This document shows, in pieces, positions 14,179-22,815 of a DNA stretch of 26,000 nucleotides. The DNA comes from Apostichopus japonicus (lineage: Eukaryota; Echinodermata; Holothuroidea; Aspidochirotida; Stichopodidae): the NCBI RefSeq assembly GCF_037975245.1, contig NC_092569.1, positions 1-26,000 on the forward strand, written 5' to 3'. The position numbers and the translations under genes are program-made. How positions within the stretch are numbered: the first letter of the stretch is position 1; every line of letters starts with the position of its first letter. The notes under the pieces are model-generated. The model worked only from the letters and a program-made list of their open reading frames with translations, had not been told where the DNA came from and did no database searches.

Positions 14179-14724
14179 GTCACAGGGGGCCGATATTTGG
14201 TCAAAGGGCTGAACTGTTGTCACAGTACACCCACCAACACTTCCGGTCAGTTTGGGTCACATGACTTTTTTTTACAGCCAAAAAATTCATGTTAGTTGTT
14301 ATACTACCTCTTGATTTTATTTGGGTAGATGACCACTCCTGGGGTTATGGTCGAAACTCGTAAACTTTGACCTCTGACCTCCAAATTTCTTGTGGATGTT
14401 AAGGGTCAATAGGGCACTGACATATGCAAAGGGCAAGTATATGTCACTTCCGGTTCATGTCTTATGGGGGGTCAAAGGTCAAAAATGTCGTTAATTCAAA
14501 TAAATCTCAAAAATCGTGAGAGTGACCGATTTCCACGAAACTTGCAACGATGACGTGTGAGGTCATAAGGAATGGTCACCTGAAAAATTTCGGCCATGAG
14601 GTCATCGGGTCAAAGGTCAATCAGAGGTCAAAAATTTAGTTCATCATTTTTTTAAATTTTTTATTGGATATGATAAGTCGGACCACCAAAAATGGTCAAA
14701 AAGTTTTTTTTTGACCTGAGGTCA
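14179..14724. promoter_or_regulatory. GGTCA half-site cluster in X1 (nuclear-receptor-like)
   Basis: By hand count there are 20 GGTCA/TGACC words in about 550 bp, against about 1 expected for random equal-base DNA. Paired arrangements include GGGTCAAAGGTCA (DR1) at 14469-14481 and 14607-14619, TGACCTCTGACCT (DR1, minus strand) at 14368-14380, and TGACCTGAGGTCA (everted, 1-bp spacer) at 14712-14724. DR1 AGGTCA pairs are the classic site of RXR, HNF4 and COUP-TF receptors. Binding is not shown here; the cluster might instead be the remnant of a GGTCA-based satellite. Confidence 0.5.
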
Positions 14725-14733
14725 TACCAATCC

Positions 14734-14745
14734 AAGATGGCTGCC
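14734..14745 (+). promoter_or_regulatory. YY1-like motif AAGATGGCTGCC
   Basis: It matches the AAnATGGC core of YY1-family sites, with T where the strongest sites have G. It is kept in X2 at 19705-19716. This is a motif match only. Confidence 0.4.
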
Positions 14746-14754
14746 ACTCAAAGT

Positions 14755-14799
14755 TAACCCCAACCCCTAGGGTTAGCTAGGGTTAGCTTGGGGTTAGCA
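14755..14799. repeat. Degenerate head-to-head telomere-like cluster in X1
   Basis: TAACCCCAACCCC is followed by three roughly 10-bp TAGGGTTAGC-type units. The C-rich arm faces the G-rich arm around CCCTAGGG, so both telomere orientations are present. X2 carries the same structure at 19726-19770. Confidence 0.75.
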
Positions 14800-15065
14800 T
14801 ATTCGACTCCTGTGTGTACACGATATGGTTTTTCGGGACACAAATTGGTGTCGTGATGTAACTCGATGCGTACTATCACGTGATTATCTTAAACTTGTTT
14901 CAAGTCGTTTACTTTCTGAATGAGGGCGCTTTAAAGTTTTACCTAGGGGTCCGTTTCTGAGACGGGAGGAATAAGCTATCGACCTGTAACTCACACCGAA
15001 GACTTATCACTTGAGTCGGTACAAAATAAGTTCCGCTTTTGACCCTTTTTTATTCTGACCGGAAG

Positions 15066-15543
15066 TGACGTCACCAAACGCAATATTGTCGATCATTATA
15101 AAACCAGATAATCGATTGCCTTTTAAATAGCAGCAAAAATAGGTCAGGAAATGTTCTATTGATTCTGTGAATTTCAAAAAAAATCATCAATGTTTGACAA
15201 AATGGCGGCCAAAATAAAATATTAAAGAAAAAATATGTTAAAAAAATATAAAAAATATCATCAAAGACCGGAATTGCATAAAACGACGTTTATATTATTT
15301 CTAATTATTAGTTCTACCTAAATCTGAAATTTCGAGCAAATTGGGTGAATTTGAATTCTTCGCCGAAAATAGCGCCACCACCCGATGACGTCAGAAATTA
15401 AAAATCGCGCGAAATACATGAAAATATTGTTACCGATAGTTTCGGACATGCCGAATCTATTGGTGTTATTTTGGAAACGATCAGATGTTCCGTTGTTGAG
15501 ATATAGGTAGAGATATGTCGAAAAGTGGGTCGATGTGACGTCA
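15066..15543. promoter_or_regulatory. Three perfect CRE palindromes in X1
   Basis: TGACGTCA occurs at 15066-15073, 15386-15393 and 15536-15543; a one-base variant, TGACGTCG, lies near 15676. TGACGTCA is the full-site palindrome of CREB/ATF bZIP factors. All three are retained in X2. Confidence 0.5.
15199..15209 (+). promoter_or_regulatory. YY1-consensus motif AAAATGGCGGC
   Basis: It matches AAnATGGCGGC exactly, inside an otherwise AT-rich stretch. X2 retains it at 20170-20180. This is a motif match only. Confidence 0.45.
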
Positions 15544-16227
15544 CGCTACAGCAAAACCGGGCATCCGGTGGGAACGGGACATCCGGTGATAAAAGGTCAC
15601 AGATAGGGCTATCCATCGATTATAACTTTGACTGATTTCCATTTGACCTAAGGTATTAAAAAAGCTGCTCAAATGTTGACGTCGGCGCTGGCGTCCTTGT
15701 TTAGGGTTATCATAGCTGCTACCGGTGAAAAACACCTATTTTTGGGGGGACCTCAAAAACGTATAGACTATACCCCCTTCCCGAAAATTAATGCTGCCGT
15801 TTGAGTTGTCTACACGTAGCTACGACTCTCGTCTCCCACATAGCCAAAATTCAGCTCCGTCACATGCCCTCGGTGGAAAGGAAGGGGTACCGAAAAGAGG
15901 TACTTTTTTAACTTTTCGAGACAAAAACACCTATTTTTGGCGCAGATAGAAATCATATATACAAAGAGCCTTTTCCGGTCAGATAATTACACGAAATTGA
16001 CGTATGACAAAGACGAGGGTGTCTTCTACTACACGTCAAAATTTCATTTCCATGGGTACTTCAATGAGGACAGGAGGGGGGGTTGAAAAGAGGGGGTTTT
16101 CCAACATTTGCACGTATGAAGAACACGTATTTCTATCGGGTCCTCTGGGACCCTATATCTCCCGAACGGAAGCAGGTATGGACATGGGAGTTGCAGATTT
16201 GGACTCCTGGGCATCGATTATCCCCTG

Positions 16228-16235
16228 TGACGTCA
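16228..16235. promoter_or_regulatory. CRE palindrome TGACGTCA in Y1
   Basis: The perfect 8-bp site is conserved at the matching position in Y2 (17943) and Y3 (21199). It lies 33 bp before the 32-bp inverted repeat. Confidence 0.5.
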
Positions 16236-16268
16236 TTTTGACCAAATCCATTTTGGGGCAATTTCGGT

Positions 16269-16300
16269 AAAAACCGTAAGGGGTACCCCTTATGGTTTTT
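16269..16300. repeat. 32-bp inverted repeat centred on GGGGTACCCC (Y1)
   Basis: The arms AAAAACCGTAAGGGGT and ACCCCTTATGGTTTTT pair along their full length, apart from one position that would be G.U in RNA. The same element lies at 17984-18016 (one extra G) and 21241-21272. It could form a cruciform or an RNA hairpin, or be a dimeric protein site. Confidence 0.85.
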
Positions 16301-16640
16301 TTGGGTGGAAATAATTTTTGTCGCAAAGACGGGCAGTGTGTATCTTTTCTGATTGTTCTCGACACGCTGATCACGAATCTGAAGTTAATTTTGGAATTGG
16401 GTGTTGTGTGGGGGCATGGGGGGCCAAAAACCATTGGGAGGGGGGTACCACCCCAAGTGGGTGTCTCCATAAACGAACGAAATACACCTGTTCTGGTGCT
16501 TCTTGGGGTGCTGATGATGAATCTGAGATTATTTTGGCGGTTTGGAGACGTGGGGAGTGGTGGGGGAATTTAATGCCTTCCGGGCGTTCCATGGCGCACA
16601 ATACCGAGACTCTTTTTGCTGAATGTTGGTACTTTTTCTC

Positions 16641-17433
16641 AAAATGCCCCCCTACCACCCCGGAAAAGAGACGCACCTACAAGTTTCATCATATTTTGGA
16701 AAGGGGACACCCTAGCGGTGGTACCCTTAATAGATGGCCGTAATCGGACCACCCCAGTAACCATGGTAACGCTCCAAAGTAGAAGGGTCGGGATTTTCCA
16801 GTACATAGTAACACTAATTATTATGACTTTTTTTCGGATTTTTTCAAAACTAACCCCCCTACCACCCCGGAGAAGAGACCCACCTACAAGTTTTATTCAA
16901 ATGTGGTAAGGGGACACCCTAGCGGTGGTACCCCGAAAAGATGGTCGTAATCGGACCACCCCAGTAACCATGGTAACGCTCCAGAGTAGAAGAGTCGGGA
17001 TTTTCCCGTACATAGTAACACTAATTATTATGACCTATTCGGATTTTTTCCAAACTGACCCCCCTATCACCCGGAGAAGAGACCCACTCACAAGTTTTAT
17101 TCAAATGTGGGAAGGGGACACCCTAGCGGTGGTACCCCGAAAAGATGGTCAAAATCGGACCACCCCAGTAACCATGGTAACGCTCGAAAGTAGAAGGGTC
17201 GTGATTTTCCCGTACATAGTAACACTGATTATTTTGACTTTTTCGGATTTTTTCCAAAATGACCCCCCCACCACCCCGGAGGAGGGACGCACCTACAAGT
17301 TTATTTTATTTTGGAAAGGGGAAACCCTAGCGGTGATAACCTGAAAATATGGGGGAAATCGGACTGATTCCCATAACCATGGTAACGCTCAAAAGTATAA
17401 ATGTCGGGATTTCGAAAAAACGTTTATAACTAC
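16641..17433. repeat. Satellite array Z1, four ~205-bp monomers
   Basis: Monomers start at the AAAATGCCCC/AAACTGACCCC-type motif at 16641, 16847, 17052 and 17256. Each contains CACCCCGGAGAAG-like, GGGGACACCCTAGCGGTGG, and GTAACCATGGTAAC near the middle. The X-box-like palindromes are at 16757-16770, 16964-16977 and 17168-17181; the last monomer has one mismatch (17373-17386). The fourth monomer is of the divergent terminal subtype (GGGGGAAATCGGACTGA, AAAGTATAA). Open frames in it only reflect monomer lengths near 204, a multiple of three. Confidence 0.9.
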
Positions 17434-18356
17434 TACCGGTGAAAAACACCTACTTTGGGGGGGACCTCAAAAACGTATAGACTATACCCCCTTCCCGAAA
17501 ATTAATGCTACCGTATGAGTTGTCTACACGTAGCTACGACTCTCTTCTCCCACATAACCAAAATTCAGCCCCGTCACATACCCTCGGTGGAAAGGAAGGG
17601 GTACCGAAAATAGGTATTTTTTTTAACTTTTCAAGACAAAAACACCTATTTTTGGCGCAGATAGAAATCATATAGACAAAGAGCCTTTTCCGGTCATATA
17701 ATTACACTAAATTGATGTATGACAATGACGAGGGTGTCTTCTACTACACGTCAAAATTTCATTTCGATGGGTACTTCAGAGAGGACAGGAGGGGGGGTTG
17801 ACAAGAGGGGGTTTTCCAACTTTTGCACGTATGAAGAACACGTATTTCTATCGGGTCCTCTGGGACCCTATATCTCCCGAACGGAAGCAGGTATGGACCT
17901 GGGAGTTGCAGATTTGGACTCCTGGGCATCGATTACCCCCTGTGACGTCATTTTGACCAAATCCATTTTGGGGCAATTTCGGTAAAAACCGTAAGGGGGT
18001 ACCCCTTATGGTTTTTTGGGGTGAAAATAATTTTTGTCGCAAAGACGGGCAGTGTGTAGCTTTTCTGATTGTTCTCGACACGCTGATCACGAATCTGAAG
18101 TTAATTTTGGAATTGGGTGTTGTGTGGGGGCATGGGGGGGCCAAAAACCATTGGGAGGGGGGCACGACCCCAAGTGGGTGTCTACATAAACGAACGAAAT
18201 ACACCTGCTCCGGTGCTTCTGGGGGTGCTGATGATGAATCTGAGATTATTTTGGCGGTTCGTAGGCGTGGGGAGTGGTGGGGGAATTTAATGCCTACCGG
18301 GCGTTCCATGGCGCACGCTACCTTGAGTTTTTTGCTGACTGTTTGTACTTTTTCTC
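17434..18356. repeat. Subtelomeric module Y, copy 2
   Basis: This second Y copy follows Z1 with no X module before it, offset about 1,714 bp from Y1. Over the 267 bp compared base by base (16004 versus 17719) there are 8 differences. The palindrome GTATAG-A-CTATAC (17475-17487), the CRE (17943-17950) and the 32-bp inverted repeat (17984-18016, now 33 bp with a bulged G) are retained. This copy defines the inner tandem duplication of the unit. Confidence 0.87.
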
Positions 18357-19053
18357 AAAATGACCCCCCTACCACCCCGGAGAAGTGACAAACCTATGAG
18401 TTTTATTCTAATTTTGGAAAGGGGACACCCTAGCGGTGGTACCCTTAAAAGATTGGGTAATTTGGACTCACCTGGTAACCATGGTAACGCTCCAAAATAG
18501 AAGGGTCGGAATTTTTTTGGATTTTATTTCAAAATGACCCCCCTATCACCCCGGGGAAGAAACGCACCTACAAGTTTCATAGTATTTTAGAAAAAGGACA
18601 CCCTAAAGGTGGTACCCTGAGAAGATGGCCATAATCGGACTACCCAAGTGACCATGGTAACGCTCCAAGTAGAATGGTCGGAATTTTTAGGAAGTTTTTC
18701 AAAATGACCCTCCTATCACCCCGGGGAAGAAACGCACCTACAAGTTTCATGGTATTTTAGAAAGAAGACACCCTAGCGGTGGTACCCTGAAAAGATGGCC
18801 ATAATCGGACTACCCAAGTAACCATGGTAACGCTCCAAAGTAGAAGGGTCGGAATTTTTAGGAATTTTTAGGATTTTTTCAAAATGACCCCCCTATCACC
18901 CCGGGGAAGGAACGCACCTACATGTTTTATGGTATTTTAGAAAGAGGACACCCCAGCGGTGGTACCCTGAAAAGATGGGATAAATCGGACTGACCTTGTA
19001 ACCATGGTAACGCTCCAAAGTATAAGAGTCGGTATTTCCAGAATTTAGTGTTG
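18357..19053. repeat. Satellite array Z2, four short (170-180-bp) monomers
   Basis: Monomers start at 18357, 18531, 18701 and 18881. They resemble those of Z1 and Z3 but lack about 30 bp (the CCCGTACATAGTAACACTAA region), replaced by GGAATTTTTAGG-like sequence. X-box-like palindromes are at 18475-18488, 18648-18661 (GTGACC variant), 18818-18831 and 18998-19011. The last monomer is again the terminal subtype and ends in AATTTAGTGTT, as Z3 does. Confidence 0.88.
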
Positions 19054-19062
19054 TAGGTGCCT

Positions 19063-19125
19063 GAGTCCCGAGTGTCCATTTCCAGGTCCCGACCGTCCAT
19101 TTCCAGGTCCCGAGTGTCCATTTTT
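19063..19125. repeat. Three 21-bp units at the left edge of X2
   Basis: Units 19063-19083 (GAGTGTCC), 19084-19104 (GACCGTCC) and 19105-19125 (GAGTGTCC) sit between the end of Z2 and the X body. X2 has one unit more than X1. Confidence 0.88.
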
Positions 19126-19169
19126 TTTGGTCTATCTCCAAAAGTGGGGGTTACGGGGGGCCGATATTT

Positions 19170-19695
19170 GGTCAAAGGGCTGAACTGTTGTCACAGTACA
19201 CCCACCAACACTTCCGGTCAGTTTGGGTCACATGAATTTTTATTAAAGCCATAAAATTCCAGTGATTTACCATACTAGTTTACTACTTTATTTTGAAAAA
19301 TGACTACCCCTAGGGTTAAGGTCGAAAATCGTAAACTTTGATCTCTGACCTCCAAATTTCTTGTGGTTGTTAAGGGTCAATAGGGCACTGACATATGCAA
19401 ATGGCAAGTATATGTCACTTCCGGTTCATGTGTTATAGAGGGTCAAAGGTCAAAACTGTCGTTCCTTCCACAAAAGGTCAAAGATCGTGAGAGTGACCGA
19501 ATACCGCGAAACTTGCAACGATGACGTGTGAGGTCATAAGGAAAGGTCACCTGAAAAATTTCGGCCATGAGGTCATCGGGTCAAAGGTCAATCAGAGGTC
19601 AAAAATTTAATTCATCAATTTTTTCTTTTTTTTTATTCGATATGATAAGTAGGACCACCAAAAATGGTCAAAAGTTTTTTTTTGACCTAAGGTCA
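19170..19695. promoter_or_regulatory. GGTCA half-site cluster in X2
   Basis: By hand count there are 18 GGTCA/TGACC words. Both plus-strand DR1 pairs are intact (19440-19452, 19578-19590), as is the everted pair TGACCTAAGGTCA (19683-19695). The minus-strand DR1 seen in X1 has lost one half (TGATCT at 19339), and one new half-site appears in the diverged patch. Confidence 0.48.
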
Positions 19696-20036
19696 TACCA
19701 ATCCAAGATGGCTGCCACTCAAAGTTAACCCCAACCCCTAGGGTTAGCTAGGGTTAGCTTAGGGTTAGCATATTCGACTCCTGTGTGTACACGATATGGT
19801 TTTTCGAGACACAAATTGGTGTCGTGATGTAACTCGATGCGTACTATCACGTGATTATCTTAAACTTGTTTCAAGTCGTTTACTTTCTGAATGAGGGCGC
19901 TTTAAAGTTTTACCTAGGGGTCCGTTTCTGAGACGGGAGGAATCAGCTATCGACCTGTAACTCACACCGAAGACTTATCACTTGAGTCGGTACAAAATAA
20001 ATTCCGCTTTTGACCCTTTTTTATTCTGACCGGAAG

Positions 20037-20514
20037 TGACGTCACCAAACGCTATATTGTCGATCATTGCAAAACCAGATAATCGATTGCCTTTTAAATA
20101 ACAGCAAAAATATGTCAGGTGATGTTCTATTGATTCTGTGAAATTCAAAAAATTTCATCAATGTTTGACAAAATGGCGGCCAAAATAAAATATTAATGAG
20201 AAAATAATTTTAAAAAATATAAAAAATATCATCTAAAACCGAAATTGCATAAAACGACGTTTATATTATTTCTAATTATCAGTTCTACCTTAATCTGAAA
20301 TTTCGAGCAAATTGGGTGAATTTGAATTTTTCGCCGAAAATAGCGCCACCACCCGATGACGTCAGAAAATAAAAATCGCGCGAAATACATGAAAATATTG
20401 TTACCGATAGTTTCGGACATGCCGAATCCATTGGTGCTATTTTAGCAACGATCAGATGTTCCGTTGTTGAGATATAGGTAGAGACATGTCGAAAAGTGGG
20501 TCGATGTGACGTCA
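20037..20514. promoter_or_regulatory. Three perfect CRE palindromes in X2
   Basis: TGACGTCA at 20037-20044, 20357-20364 and 20507-20514 corresponds exactly to the three X1 sites. Confidence 0.5.
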
Positions 20515-20691
20515 CGCTACAGCAAAACCGGGCATCCGGTGGAAACGGGACATCCGGTAATTAAAGATCACAGATAGGGCTATCCATCGATTATAACTTT
20601 GCCTGATTTCCATTTGACCTAAGGTATTAAAAAAGCTGCTCAAATGTTGACGTCGGCGCTGGCGTCCTTGTTTAGGGTTATCATAGCTGCT

Positions 20692-21611
20692 ACCGGTGAA
20701 AAACACCTATTTTTGGGGGGACCTCAAAAACGTATAGCCTATACCCCCTTCCCGAAAATTAATGCTACCGTATGAGTTGTCTACACGTAGCTACGACTCT
20801 CTTCTCCCACATAACAAAAATTCAGCCCCGTCACATACCCTCGGTGGAAAGGAAGGGGTACCGAAAAGAGGTACTTTTTTAACTTTTCAAGACAAAAACA
20901 CCTATTTTTGGCGCAAGTAGAAATCATATAGACAAAGAGCCTTTTCCGGTCAGATAATTACACGAAATTAATGTCTGACAATGACGAGGGTGTCTTCTAC
21001 TACACGTCAAAATTTCATGTCGATGGGTACTTCAGAGAGGACAGGAGGGGGGGTTGACAAGAGGGGGTTTTCCAACTTTTGCACTTATGAAGAACACGTA
21101 TTTCTATCGGGTCCTCTGGGACCACGTATCTCCCGAACGGAAGCAGGTATGGACCTGGGAGTTGCAGATTTGGACTCCTGGGCATCGATTACCCCCTGTG
21201 ACGTCATTTTGACCAAATCCATTTTTTGGGCAATTTCGGTAAAAACCGTAAGGGGTACCCCTTATGGTTTTTTTGGGTGAAAATAATTTTTGTCGCAAAG
21301 ACGGGCAGTGTGTATCTTTTCTGGTTGTTCTCGACACGCTGATCACGAATCTGAAGTTAATTTTGGAATTAGGCGTTGTGTGGGGGCGTGGGGGGCCAAA
21401 AACCATTGGGAGGGGGGCACGACCCCAAGTGGGTGTCTCCAAAAAAGAACGAAATACACCTGTTCCGGTGCTTCTTGGGGCGCTGATGATGAATCTGAGA
21501 TTATTTTGGCGGTTCGGAGACGTGGGGAGTGGTGGGGGAATTTAATGCCTTCCGGGCGTTCCATGGCGCACGCTACCGAGAGTTTTCTGCTGACTGTTTG
21601 TACTTTTTCTC
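20692..21611. repeat. Subtelomeric module Y, copy 3
   Basis: This copy is collinear with Y1 at +4,971 bp. The short palindrome keeps both arms, but its centre base is C instead of A (GTATAG-C-CTATAC, 20732-20744). The CRE is at 21199-21206 and the 32-bp inverted repeat at 21241-21272. The frame that is open in Y1 and Y2 has lost its first ATG and is shifted by a one-base gain in the T run near 21220. Confidence 0.87.
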
Positions 21612-22815
21612 AAAATGACCCCCCTAACACCCCGGAGAAGCAACACACCTATGAGTTTCATTCTAATTTGGAAAGGGGACACCCTAGCGGTGGTACCCTT
21701 AAAAGATGGCCGTAATCGGACCACCCCAGTAACCATGGTAACGCTCCAAAGTAGAAGGGTCGGGATTTTCCCGTACATAGTAACACTAATTATTATGACT
21801 TTTTCGGATTTTTTCAAAACTGACCCCCCTACCACCCCAGAGAAGAAACCCACCTACAGGTTTCATCCTATTTTAGAAAGGGGACACCCTAGCGGTGGTA
21901 CCCCGAAAAGATGGCCGTAGTCGGACCACCCCAGTAACCATGGTAACGCTCCAAAGTAGAAGGGTCGGGATTTTCCCGTACATAGTAACACTAATTATTA
22001 TGACTTTTTCGGATTTTTTCCAAAATGACCCCCCCACCATCCCGGAGAAGTGACACACCTACAATTTTCATTCTAATTTTGAAAGGGGACACCCTAGCGG
22101 TGGTACCCTTAAAAGATGGCCGTAATCGGACCACCCCAGTAACCATGGTAACGCTCCAAAGTAGAAGAGTCGGGATTTTCCCGTACATAGTAACACTAAT
22201 TATTATGACCTTTTCGGATTTTTTCCAAAATGACCCCCCACCACCCCGGAGAAGAGACGCACCTAATAGTTTTATCCTATTTCGGAAAGGGGACACCCTA
22301 GCGGGTGTACCCCGAAAAGATGGCCGTAGTCGGACCACCCCAGTAACCATGGTAACGCTCCAAAGTAGAAGGGTCGGGATTTTCAAAAACGTATATAGCA
22401 AATTATTATGCCTTTTCAGATTTTGTTTCAAAATGACCCCCCTATCACCCAGGAATGAGAGGTACCTACAAGTTTCATACTAATTCGGAAAGGGGACACA
22501 CTAGCGGTGGTACCCTGATAGGATGGCCGTAATCGGACCACTCCAGTAACCATGTTAACGCTCTAAAGTAGATGGGTCGGGGTTTTCCCGTACGTAGTAA
22601 CACTAATTATTTTGGCCGTTTTAGATTTTTTTCAAAATGACCCCCCACCACCCCGGGGAAGTATCGAACCTATCAGTTTCATCCTATTTCGGACAGGTGA
22701 CACCCTAGCGGTGGTACCCTGAAAAGATTGGGGAAATCGGACTGACCCAGTAACCATGGTAACGTTCCAAAGTATAAAAGTCGGTATTTTCCCGTATATA
22801 GAGTAATTTAGTGTT
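21612..22815. repeat. Satellite array Z3, six ~205-bp monomers
   Basis: Monomers start at 21612, 21817, 22022, 22227, 22430 and 22634. X-box-like palindromes are at 21729-21742, 21934-21947, 22139-22152, 22343-22356, 22546-22559 (one mismatch, CATGTT) and 22750-22763. The sixth monomer is the terminal subtype, and the array ends in AATTTAGTGTT near 22815. It is the longest of the three arrays, so copy number varies between otherwise collinear units. Confidence 0.9.

Larger units (their letters stand above)
14105..15720. repeat. Subtelomeric module X, copy 1
   Basis: This non-coding segment of about 1.6 kb matches 19054-20691 at an offset of 4,971 bp along most of its length. It opens with TAGGTGCCT and two 21-bp units. 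In order it then contains a GGTCA-rich zone (14179-14724), a YY1-like motif (14734), a degenerate telomere-like cluster (14755-14799), three CRE palindromes, an AT-rich stretch around 15170-15310 with a second YY1-like motif (15199), and a right edge near GTTTAGGGTTATCATAGCTG. I see no open frame above about 75 codons and none resembling a known protein. It plays the role of a subtelomeric X-type element by position only; no homology to yeast X or Y' is implied. Confidence 0.88.
15721..16640. repeat. Subtelomeric module Y, copy 1
   Basis: The module begins ACCGGTGAAAAACACC and is repeated at 17434 and 20692 with few changes. It contains AAAACACCTATTTTTGG twice, the palindromes GTATAG-A-CTATAC (15761-15773) and CGTAGCTACG (15815-15824), one CRE (16228-16235), and a 32-bp inverted repeat (16269-16300). 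An open frame of 88 codons at 16004-16270 exists in Y1 and Y2, but comparing the copies argues against coding: about one silent change against seven changes spread over six altered codons, and in Y3 the first ATG is lost and an indel shifts the frame. It joins directly to array Z1. Confidence 0.87.
19054..20691. repeat. Subtelomeric module X, copy 2
   Basis: This is the duplicate of X1, collinear at +4,971 bp. It begins TAGGTGCCT and has three rather than two 21-bp units. The YY1-like motifs are at 19705-19716 and 20170-20180, the telomere-like cluster at 19726-19770, and the CREs at 20037, 20357 and 20507. Differences from X1 are scattered, except for a dense patch at 19456-19483 (versus 14485-14512). 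There is no credible coding sequence. Confidence 0.88.

Noticed and set aside
16004-16270. 88-codon frame recurring in module Y (also 17719-17985, and shifted near 20981)
   Set aside because: Between Y1 and Y2 nearly all changes alter amino acids, and the Y3 copy loses the first ATG and is frameshifted. There is no recognisable domain, and the frame is best explained by duplication of non-coding DNA.
16925-17344. 139-codon frame across Z1, and similar frames on both strands of Z3
   Set aside because: Monomers of about 204 bp keep any open frame in phase by chance. Open frames appear in several phases and on both strands at once, and there is no start context or known family.
17848-18309. Minus-strand 153-codon frame across Y2, the longest non-element open frame
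   Set aside because: The counterparts in Y1 and Y3 are interrupted or differ in frame, no family is recognised, and it overlaps palindromic and satellite DNA.
14105-22815. Yeast Y'-type or other protein-coding subtelomeric element (helicase, Penelope/Athena reverse transcriptase)
   Set aside because: No long frame and no helicase or reverse transcriptase motif was found in either strand of X, Y or Z.
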